Positions 34,451-42,386 of a stretch of 42,386 nt of DNA are shown in pieces (the stretch's first letter is position 1; each line of letters opens with the position of its first letter). The notes beneath the pieces are model-generated. The model was not told the origin of the DNA. It searched no databases and saw nothing but the letters and a program-made list of their open reading frames with translations. The translations under genes were made by a program, and so were the position numbers. The DNA is taken from contig NW_026971811.1 in the NCBI RefSeq assembly GCF_026151205.1, positions 1 through 42,386 on the forward strand, in the 5' to 3' direction. Source of the DNA: Bolinopsis microptera. Its lineage: Eukaryota > Ctenophora > Tentaculata > Lobata > Bolinopsidae.

Positions 34451-34593
34451 CCTATGAAATTAAAAATGCTTGCATTTCACAGTCCCCCCCCCCTTGGACC
34501 CCCTTTTCCCCCATTGTTTTTAATTTCAATATCATATAACTGACTGAATCATTTGGCCCTGTTTCTAATTGCTCCCTTCCATTTTCAGCACCG

Positions 34594-35280
34594 TTGCCAA
34601 ACAAAGGCCCGCGCACATCAAAAAAACAACCTACCTTTTTCACGTATCTTTTTCTCAAACCGTCGTCCCCCCCGTATCAACGCCCTTATTCCCTAACCGT
34701 TTTCCCCCATCCACGTAAGGCTTGCACGCAAAATCAGCCTACATTTCCCAGAAAGGTTGAAAGTTTGTCCAGGCTGGCCGGGGTGGTTTGTTGTGGGTGG
34801 GCCAAGGATTGTTGACGTTTGGTTTTTGTTGCAAAGCCTTGTTGCTTGCTGCTGAATTAATCCTGTTTGGTGGTTGGGTTTGAAGATATGCAGCTCGGTA
34901 AAACGTGCCCCCCATTTTTTATCGGTTTTCGCTCCCGTTTTTCCGCCCCCCAATCTGAAAGAAATGGGAAACGTCCTGTCCCCATCCCCTCCCCTTTTAA
35001 AATCAAGCTTCCCGTCCCTTTTAGCATCCCGCGCAAAGAAAGGTGGGGTACCTCTGGAATGAAGGGATTCATTAAGTTAACATCAATACTTGCAAATATA
35101 TATGAATACCTTTCCCATAAAAGTATTTCAAAAAGGGACCTAAGACCTAAGTTAAATTCAACATACCCATGCCCACCCCTTAAGACAAGAGGTATCAAAA
35201 ATCACTCTCCCCCACAGACTATCGGGGGCAAAACTGAACAGAAATTGAAAATGCCAATTAAAACCCAGACTCGATTTTAA
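34594..35280 (+). CDS. G+C-richer block with long open frames on both strands, unidentified
   Basis: The plus strand holds frames 34594-34815 (73 codons, CGWAKDC end) and 34867-35280 (137 codons). The longer one contains a P/K/R-rich middle (NGKRPVPIPSPFKIKLPVPF) and ISKRDLRPKLNSTYPCPPLK. The minus strand has a 113-codon frame across the same bases (35198-34857) and an 86-codon frame (34953-34693) reading HQTGLIQQQATRLCNKNQTS. Which strand, if any, is coding cannot be settled by eye. No domain is recognised. Confidence 0.18.
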
Positions 35281-35424
35281 GAAAGACCTGACCTGGACAC
35301 AAATAACCCAATTAGTATTTTTAAGTATATGAAACTATGTCCAGTTACTAAAAACGAAGATGCCCCATGTGTTAAGAAGAAAATTCCCACAATATGAATA
35401 CGCGGAAAATCATCTTCACCTTAA

Positions 35425-35600
35425 CCAGCGATAACCCGGGCCGGATGGAAAAACCCTGCCCTAAATTACCGCGCAATTCTCTGAATAACCTAAAACATAC
35501 CAGCGAAACCGGCGAATGGTACCCCTGCCCCTAAATATAACTATAACCCCCCCCACCCCCAGCGGAATACCCGGCGTAATTCAACCCCGCTAACCTGGGA
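35425..35600 (+). repeat. Weak tandem repeat, unit about 60-75 bp
   Basis: AGCGATAACCCGGGCCGGATGG...CCCTGCCCTAAAT (from 35428) is repeated as AGCGAAACCGGCGAATGGTA...CCCTGCCCCTAAAT (from 35502), and its start recurs as AGCGGAATACCCGGCGTAAT (from 35561). Confidence 0.55.
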
Positions 35601-35646
35601 ACTAGTTACCCGAGGAGCTACAGTTTGAGATAGGTAGGTTCTGACT

Positions 35647-35687
35647 GCCCTTACCCTCGTCCCCCCCTTACCCTCGCTTCCCCCCAA
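35647..35687 (+). repeat. Two-copy tandem, CCTTACCCTCG + C run
   Basis: CCTTACCCTCGTCCCCCC is followed directly by CCTTACCCTCGCTTCCCCCC. Confidence 0.75.
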
Positions 35688-35689
35688 TG

Positions 35690-36300
35690 AAACTTGGGAA
35701 TCCACATAACAAACCGTAACCTGGCAGATAACTCGGTAAGTTATAGGGTTTATCAGGGGACACAGATATAAGAGATTCGGCTTTGGTGGCGATCAGTTTA
35801 TACTTCAAGGTTGTAAATTTTACTATTTTGAAGCCAGGGGAAAAAAAAGGCCGCTAATTTAATCTATGGAAAGCCCCACCTCCTTATACCTAACTATTCC
35901 TTAAGACAACTGAACCCCAATTACCCCTTGAGAGGCCCACCTTAAAATGCCCCCCAAGGGGTATTTTCTGATAGTGGAATATTGAAACCCTCAGGAAATT
36001 CAAACTTAAAATTATCTTTAAAATGGTAAGGTTTTAAATATTATTAATATACTGAATCTGACCCGAATGCCCTTACACCCTTTTATAATCAATGAAAAAT
36101 GCTGCTTACTTTGACGAAATAAAAATACCAAGGCCCTTTTTTCCCTTAGCAAAAGTGGAAGCTAGTTTTAAAACACCCCTAAAATCTTCAATTGTTTTTT
36201 ATAAAATATCTTGCGTTTTATTTTTATTAAAAACTCTTCTCTTCCTCCCCCCACAAAACCGTCCCCTCCCTGATTTTCCATTTTCCATTCCAACACTGGT
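35690..36300. other. No gene recognised
   Basis: A/T-rich sequence leading into the pyrimidine tract; nothing recognised. Confidence 0.5.
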
Positions 36301-36302
36301 TT

Positions 36303-36641
36303 CGTCCTCTCCTCCCTCTCTCCACCCCTCCTCCTCTCACTCTCTCCTCTCTACTCTCTTCCTACTCCCCCTTCTTCGTTCCCCCCTCTCTCCTCCTCCT
36401 CTCCTCCCTCTCCCTCTCTCATCCCCACCCCCCCTCTCCCACCTATCGGCCTCCCTCACTCTCCGCCTCTCTCTCTCCTCTCCTCTCTTCTCTCCTCTCT
36501 CTCCCTCCCCTCCGCTCTCCTCCCCCATGCCTCCCTCTCCCGCCCCCCCCTCTCCTCCCTCTCTCCTCTCCCACCTTCCCCTCTACCTTCTCTCCCCCCT
36601 CTCCCTCTCTCCTCTCCTGCATCGCTACCCCCTCGCCCTCC
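36303..36641 (+). repeat. Long CT-rich (polypyrimidine) microsatellite
   Basis: About 340 bases are almost pure C and T on the plus strand, made of CTCTCC, TCC, CT and CCCT units with few A or G interruptions. A 214-codon open frame starting at 36092 is created by this tract (S/P/L-only translation from about residue 70), and so is a 63-codon E/R/G-only frame on the other strand. Neither is a gene. Confidence 0.95.
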
Positions 36642-36644
36642 TTA

Positions 36645-39600
36645 ATTATTCAGAAATGGGTGTGGAACCCTCCCCCAATCCCCCTCAAAACCAAATGGAC
36701 CTACTTTATTCCCATAAGTATTCAAAATACGATTAACGTATGTGGGGGAAAAACATGGGGTGAAAATAATTTTTCAACCCATGGGAATTAGTTACGAAGG
36801 GGACCAGTGAGAAAAGAAGAATTCCATATATTCTAGAAAACTAATCCTGGCTTATTTTGGTCCTAAATAAAAAAATATAAAAAACGGAAAAGGATTACTT
36901 CCATGGTAGAGGAGACGGAAAAGACGACGTTTAAAAAGAATGGGACCCCCTCCAGGGACCCGAAGGGGCCCGGAAAACCGGGCACCCCGAGTGGTAGAAT
37001 TTCTAGCACCGAATCATTTTGTTAGAAAAAAATAAAAGGGACTAAAATTCCGGTATACCTTTTTTTTTTTTTAGTTTTTTCCCCTGGTGTCCCCCCGCAC
37101 CCTCAATTGTTTTGCACTCGTGTTTTACAAGTACTCCCATTGGAAAAAGGAGAAAGCCACAAAAAAACGCACCTTGTTGCCAAGTCCCCCCGTGTTTTAC
37201 AAACAGTTCTTTCCCCTAACTAAGTTAACGAAATAGCCCGTAGTTCCCCCCCCCCCTAGACTTTAAAAACGCCCACTCCCCTGACACTATACAAAAACCG
37301 CCCCACTGTACAACCCCCGCGCACTAGCCCCCACCACACACGATTGAAAAAAAGACCCTAAGAAAACCGCCTAGATTTAAAGTCACCCCCAGCTCCCAGC
37401 TTCTATTTTCGAATCAAGAGGTCGATTCCGTATAAACAAAGATAAATTAAGGAAGGGGTAAGGGGAGTAATTGAATGATCTCAAAATTTAAACCAAGCCG
37501 ATAAGGCTTCGGTTAAATCTGTCCCCCGGCTTTGGTTTTTTAAAGGTCCCCCCTTTTATAGGGGTTTATTTTTGTTACAACTATCTCCTGGAAAAAATGA
37601 CCGTGGAAACCCACTGTTTTTAACTGGGTAGACCTTTTTGTGCAGAAAAGTCCCGGTTATTTACAGGAAGGGGGGTTTTTTGTTAACGCGGCTTTTCAAG
37701 AATTAAAGAAACATCAGAAACACCTTTTAATCTGAGGCCTGAATAACCATTTTATGCCTATAAGTGGGGAATTGGGATTACATCACAAAGCCTTTCATAA
37801 AACAGAACCATAAAAAAACACTTTAATGTTGGTACAGCCCCCCTAGATCCCACAGTGACCAAAGGACACCATCCAGGGAAGATGAAATAACAATATATAG
37901 TTAAAACCGACATCTGACATTCCCCACGCATCCCATTGAGCTAGCTGGGACCACGGGTTTTATTATCGGTGTTAATTTTTGCAAGAAATAAATTTCGGTT
38001 TTTTTGGGAACATTTGTCATTGAATTTCCGGGAATTTTTAATCACATTGAAAGTTGAACAGAAAATCGAGAAAGTGAAAGTTGATAATAAAATGGGCCCC
38101 CCGAAGAGTCATGGTTTGGGATCTCCAACCCTAAGACCCGTCCCAGATGCCTACGGAGGAGGGAGATATCTCTATATCACCACCTCTTAATATTATTTTG
38201 AAGTGAGGAATAGTAGGAAAGTAGGAGATAATTTCCGAACTATTATTACGCGAAACCAATAAAAATATAATCAAATTTACTTTAACCCATCCTCCATACA
38301 GTTGGCGAAGTCCCCCTCAAAAACCGTAAGCTGAATATTTGATAATCAAAGGGAATGTATATTTTTTTTTCCTCCCTTTTAAAATATAATAATAAGATTA
38401 TGAAAAATTTACATGCATAGAGTGGGTTTTTGAGCTTGGCCTCCCTTCTTCATCTCCCCTTGTTTCCCAAGGCAAAATCCCTTACGCCCCTGTCCCCTCC
38501 ATTTGGCAAATCCCCCCGGTTATTTTGGTAACCAAAAAACCTGCACATTTTGTAAACCCTTGGTTAGAACATTGATAAAATTTAGGCGCGGTGTAATAGA
38601 TTCTGAGTTAAATTTAAAATTTACAACCAAAATATAAAATAACCTGAAAATATTTCCACCCCAAGGCTAAATTAATTTAACAACTTAATCCCCCCCCCCC
38701 AATAAATTTGATGTTATTTTTTGTGAACGCCATGAGAGCAAACGTTAAGTTAAACAAGACCGCACAAAAAAAGTAAGTGCCGAAAATGGTAAATGCCTTT
38801 TAAATTTTTTGTCCCAATAATAATATGAACCACAGCCGAATGAATAAAAAGGCTTGCCCGCATGCAAGTGAAAAATTACCTCAAGAAAAATATTGACCTA
38901 TTGGTGAGCGCAAGTCCCCCCCCCCTCCCGTAAACTGGGTGGCTAATATTCCCCAAGCCCCGGGATTTTTTATATTAAATACGCTGGTTTCCCCCAGGAA
39001 AAGGGTGGGGTGCCTTAATGAAAGACTCGAACCGAGTAACCTTCAGAACGGTCTGGGTGCCCCACCCCGAAAATAGGGGGGAAGCCCCGGCCCCGAAACG
39101 TCATGGGGCCCATGACGAGGTGAAAATCAACTTGGGCAGTTGTGGAAACCACAGGCTGATCAAAACCAAAATGGGGTGGGTTATTTTTTGGACGTAAGCC
39201 AAGGAACCCATTCCACGCAAGGATCTCCCACATAACCAGGGAAACCTGACAACTATCAACAAATCCCCCCCCGTCATGATACACCTGGCCCCCCTGTTAC
39301 AACAGAAAAAGGTAGGTGCGAAAGGAAATCCAAGATAGCAACCTCCTTTGAATTTGGACAGTAAAATAAACTAGCTTAATTAACATTGACCAGGCCCCGT
39401 TGTGGGGCTACCCACGTACTAAGTGGGACATGGTTTATAACGAAGCTCCAGGTAACAAATGGAATAAGGCCCCCTGATTAATCAATCTCGTTACCGGCCC
39501 AGTTTCACCCCCCCCCAAAAGGGGTAAAACCTTTGAAAATTAACGGGCCGAATTTGCCGAAGTCGTTATAAAATCCAAACTACATCAATTTTTTTAAATA

Positions 39601-40195
39601 GAAATTATTTCACAAATCACCTGAAATCCCCCTAGCCCTCGGGGAATCCCATAAACAAAGGTCCTCAGCCCGGATAGCTTCTTCCCCCTCCTGTGGAAAA
39701 TGTCCCCCCCCCCCAGGAAAATACCTGAGAGAAAAATATTTTGTGAGCATGTTTGAAATATTATTCCCAAAAATCAATTTTGAAAACTGCCCCCGCCCTT
39801 CAAATGTCAGTCAAAATTTTCTGGGACAACCACTTAAGTAAAAGTGAGGGGTAAAGTTTTGAAATCTGCGTGAATTTTAAAAAGAACGCGTAGGGTTTTA
39901 AAAACTGCTTCCACTGTTTTTTTCCCGGAAAATTTCGAAACTTGAGGAGGACTAACTTCCGGAACGGTAAAGGTACGTTCCTCCCCTAGAACTTGAGTTG
40001 AGTGGTAATGGTAATAATATTGCTAACCGTTGTTTTTTTTCTCTGGGGAAAAAACAAGTTTATTTCCTAGTTTCGTTTAAAAGTTTTTGAGCAGCACTGT
40101 TAAACATTTAGTCACCTACCCCCCCCTGTTTTTCTTTCTTTGGTTTCCTTTGTGGCCTAAGGAGGTATAGTGGGAGGGGGCAAAAGGAAAATTAA
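36645..40195. other. No gene recognised
   Basis: A/T-rich with recurrent C runs. Frames at 37969-38190 (plus) and 39015-39284 (minus, 89 codons) are mildly protein-like but lack motifs. A palindrome ACTCGAACCGAGT at about 39,027 looks tRNA-like at first sight (see rejected items). Confidence 0.45.
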
Positions 40196-40201
40196 CGGGA
40201 C

Positions 40202-40380
40202 CCGGGGGGTAAACCTTGGATAAGAAAAGTGGGAGGTGACAGGGGGTTGTTGTGGCAAGTTTTTTCACTTGGGGGGGGGGGGGGGGGGGGGGGGGGGAGA
40301 GGGGGGGGGTGGGGGGGGGGGGGGGGGGGGGGGGGTAAACCTGGAGGGGGCTGTTTGTGTCAAAGTTTTCACATATTGGG
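40202..40380 (+). repeat. Tandem repeat enclosing a giant G tract
   Basis: GGGGGGTAAACCTTGGAT...GACAGGGGGTTGTTGTGGCAAGTTTTTTCACTTGGG (40204-40273) is repeated after the G tract as GGGGGGTAAACCTGGAGGGGGCTGTTTGTGTCAAAGTTTTCACATATTGGG (about 40,330-40,380). Between them the strand reads G27, AGA, G9, T, G25 (40271-40335). G/P-only open frames here are artefacts. Confidence 0.8.
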
Positions 40381-40516
40381 CATGGCAAAATAGAATTCAA
40401 AAAATGATTTCCTGGCTGGCCGTAAAAAAACTCAATAAAATTTTAGAACCCCATTTAACAACAGCCCAGCATGAAAAGTGATACTGATGAATTGATAATG
40501 CTAGGGAAACGATTAG

Positions 40517-40828
40517 TTAACACACAAACATGCGGAGAAGTTTTAAGTCCCCCATTCTGGTCCCTGCCAAAAACGTTGACCAGATATTGGCGGCTTGGGG
40601 GGACCCTATTACGGAAAGTATATTCCAGGGTGTGAGGTTAAATTTCTCAAAATCTACAACCTCCCTAAAATTGAAGAGAAAGGAAGAGTTTTGATTGTGG
40701 GGCCAGATGACGTTTAATAACCTAAATCCAGGACGTCCGTTTTTCCAAGTGCGCTTATTTATCAGAATACAACCAATTCCAAAATGTAAAGGAAACAGAA
40801 AACGAAACAGAAACATAAATCTTGGCAA
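40517..40828 (-). CDS. Coding-like open frame, unidentified
   Basis: One hundred and three codons in a locally clean stretch. A hydrophobic start (FMFLFRFLFPLHFGIGCIL) is followed by a mixed segment (GRPGFRLLNVIWPHNQNSSF, then PWNILSVIGSPQAANIWSTF). It could be a secreted or membrane protein fragment, but no family motif is visible. The hydrophobic start corresponds to a run of TTT codons. Confidence 0.18.
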   Translation of the reverse strand: MPRFMFLFRFLFPLHFGIGCILINKRTWKNGRPGFRLLNVIWPHNQNSSFLFNFREVVDFEKFNLTPWNILSVIGSPQAANIWSTFLAGTRMGDLKLLRMFVC

Positions 40829-40834
40829 AGTTTA

Positions 40835-41470
40835 AGTTTTGAAGCATGGATTGACAAAGTGGTCCCCTTATTCCAAACCCTTCATTTAGTTGTCAACCGG
40901 GTGACAAGAATTTTTTCCTCGAAAAAATTAAAGGGGTTTTTTTTAAATTTAAACTTACAACTTCACCACCTAGAAAATTTGGCCCGGGATTTATTTGGAA
41001 GAGGGATAAGGTAAAGAATTTTACTAAGGGAAATAAAAAAAGCCATCAAATGGGGTTCAACAGAATATTTTAAATCGAGGCCAAGTCAAAAACCGGGAAA
41101 TGGTTTTTTTTAAAATAACAACACATACCTACGAAAAATCGAAACTTATTGTTTAAATTTATGATTGTAAAATCTTCCAATTACAGAGCGTTTTATGAAG
41201 CCGAATTAAATAACACCCAAAATAATCAAAAGCCATCTAGACTTGATTACCTAGTAATTAAAAAGAAACCTACGAAAGAATTTAAAAATTAAAGTCGTAG
41301 TAAAATATAGTGTAAAAGTTTTTAACACCTACATCAAAGGAATAGTGCAAACGGAAAAAGTTCAAGTATACAAGGGAACCTTAGGTTTTTTCTTTTTGAA
41401 CCTTGGGCTTCCCTAAATCTAATCTGAAGGACAAAAATACACATTGAGTTTAAGAAAAAAACGTTACGTG
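40835..41470. other. No gene recognised
   Basis: A/T-rich; nothing recognised. Confidence 0.5.
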
Positions 41471-41472
41471 GT

Positions 41473-41853
41473 TTACAAGAAAAAAAACAGTTTTTTTAAA
41501 GTCGGACACAAACAAAACAAGCCGGCTTTGGTTTTTTGGACAATAGACTGAAAGGTAGGGTGGGACACTTTTTTTTGAAAAGCAATGGTGAGCCATGGCA
41601 AAAGCATCCCGGAGGATTGCATGGCAATGTAAATAGGGGCATCATAAAAACCGAACATGGGCGGGAAAAATTGGAAATGGCATAGAGAGGGCCAAAGTAA
41701 ACTGAAGGAAAAAAAAACAAGAGCCAAAAAGCTCCCAAGAGTTGAATGTACACATATTCTAATAAGGGGTTCCCGTTCATATAAATCAGCCCGAGGCCGG
41801 GAATAGGGGGGATTTCCAATGTTTACGCCCCTAGTGGTAATTTTTTTGAACAA
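41473..41853 (-). CDS. Overlapping hydrophobic open frames, possible frameshifted membrane-protein exon
   Basis: Two minus-strand frames overlap (41853-41473, 126 codons; 41819-41496, 107 codons). The longer has ADLYEREPLIRICVH, a long hydrophobic span (LGSFLALVFFSFSLLWPSL) and DAPIYIAMQSSGMLLPWLTI, suggesting two membrane segments. The other frame is also hydrophobic. Runs of T and A inside could switch between them. No family is recognised, and T-rich sequence favours such products by chance. Confidence 0.2.
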   Translation of the reverse strand: MFKKITTRGVNIGNPPYSRPRADLYEREPLIRICVHSTLGSFLALVFFSFSLLWPSLCHFQFFPPMFGFYDAPIYIAMQSSGMLLPWLTIAFQKKVSHPTFQSIVQKTKAGLFCLCPTLKKLFFFL

Positions 41854-41859
41854 CCAATA

Positions 41860-42386
41860 GCCTATTTGTAAATAAAACTGAATTACGGGGGGGGGGGGGG
41901 TGGGTTAAAAAAGTTTAGTGATAACATAAAGATGTCCAATCCGACCCCTAAATCATAAACTACTAATCGGATTACACAGAGATTGAAAAAATAAATATAT
42001 GCAAAACAGTTCCCCCGCAAACCAATCAGGCCCAAATTAAAAAATATATTACCCTGTATCCCTCCTGGGAGGCCCGGAAAATAGGAGTGGGCACCAATCT
42101 GAAAACCGGTTTAACCCCCCCCCATAGCACAGGCGTATGTTATAATACACGGCCCCCCCCCCCCATCAGTAAAAAACCCATGGAAACATGGGTTTTTTGC
42201 GTATATTTGGATATTGTGGGGTTTTTTTATGGTTTGCAATCCAATAACTTTAAACATACAAGGGCGCTGGAGGGGGTGGTGGCGGGGGCTAGACCCAAGG
42301 CCCCCAACCTTGGGGGTTTAGGTGGCCCAGTAAAAAATTGGAATTCTCTTCACCAAACCAAACAAAACAAAAAAAAAAACTAACAA
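41860..42386. other. No gene recognised; G and C runs
   Basis: Contains G14 at about 41,887 and C runs at 42,115 and 42,152. A plus frame from 42087 (98 codons) crosses the stem-loop below and runs to the window edge. It is P/T/G-rich from the runs and is not convincing. Confidence 0.45.
42171..42198. repeat. Perfect 12-bp stem-loop with GAAA loop
   Basis: Arms AAAAAACCCATG and CATGGGTTTTTT enclose GAAA. It resembles a bacterial intrinsic terminator in form, but in this context it is simply an inverted repeat. Confidence 0.9.

Noticed and set aside
36092-36736. 214-codon open frame on the plus strand
   Set aside because: Most of it translates a CT-only microsatellite into S/P/L repeats; there is no codon structure beyond the simple sequence.
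39020-39045. Possible tRNA B-box (GGTTCGAGTC on the minus strand)
   Set aside because: The motif is just part of a short palindrome ACTCGGTTCGAGT. No A-box, cloverleaf arms or acceptor stem could be fitted upstream.
40116-40481. Proline-only (minus) and glycine-only (plus) open frames
   Set aside because: Created entirely by the G tract at 40271-40335.
42171-42198. Bacterial rho-independent terminator
   Set aside because: The shape fits, but there is no bacterial gene upstream and the window looks eukaryotic, so it is kept only as an inverted repeat.

Overview
This looks like a piece of an animal nuclear genome, most likely an arthropod. It is A+T-rich (by eye about 60%) and almost all non-coding. 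It contains long GA/CT microsatellites, C/G-rich minisatellites, diverged satellites and a fold-back DNA element. Short AACCT/TTAGG-type arrays occur, of a kind common in insects and crustaceans. I see no bacterial operon layout, no Shine-Dalgarno-led gene runs, no rRNA, no convincing tRNA and no CRISPR array. The organism call is an inference from repeat style only.

The consensus appears poor. Runs of A, T, C and G of 6-17 bases recur every few dozen bases, worst at about 4,300-6,300 and 8,035-9,290. This is the pattern of unpolished long-read sequence with homopolymer errors. Real exons would be broken into short frames. At this base composition, chance alone predicts roughly a hundred stop-free stretches of 60 or more codons over six frames in 42 kb (my rough estimate), so frame length is not evidence of a gene here. 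I recognise no gene with confidence. The coding entries below are candidates chosen for composition, splice-like borders or faint family motifs, and all have low confidence.

Layout. 0-4.3 kb: GA microsatellite, a cluster of GGTAGCGCCCCAC repeats, two exon-like plus-strand segments with AG acceptors (2232 and 4107) and a C-rich minisatellite between them. 4.3-9.3 kb: homopolymer-damaged sequence with a proline/lysine-rich coding-like stretch at 7286-8034. 9.3-10.6 kb: cleaner sequence, then a fold-back/MITE-like element with G/C-run ends and a candidate CATG target duplication. 10.6-17 kb: mostly empty, with an unidentified 162-residue frame and two retroelement-like fragments near 16.1-16.8 kb. 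17-23.3 kb: nothing recognisable beyond a CCGGG-rich patch. 23.3-25.35 kb: the most structured locus, a roughly 350-bp satellite arranged head-to-head around a hairpin and bracketed by a direct repeat. 26.4-27.4 kb: a cleaner coding-like block. 30.0-31.3 kb: a second satellite with a roughly 490-bp dimeric period. 34.6-35.7 kb: weak frames and short tandem repeats. 36.3-36.64 kb: a 340-bp pure pyrimidine tract. 40.2-40.38 kb: a G27/G9/G25 tract inside a tandem repeat. The window ends with a perfect 12-bp stem-loop at 42171-42198.

No set of genes here can be said to work together. The biology visible is repeat and mobile-element turnover.
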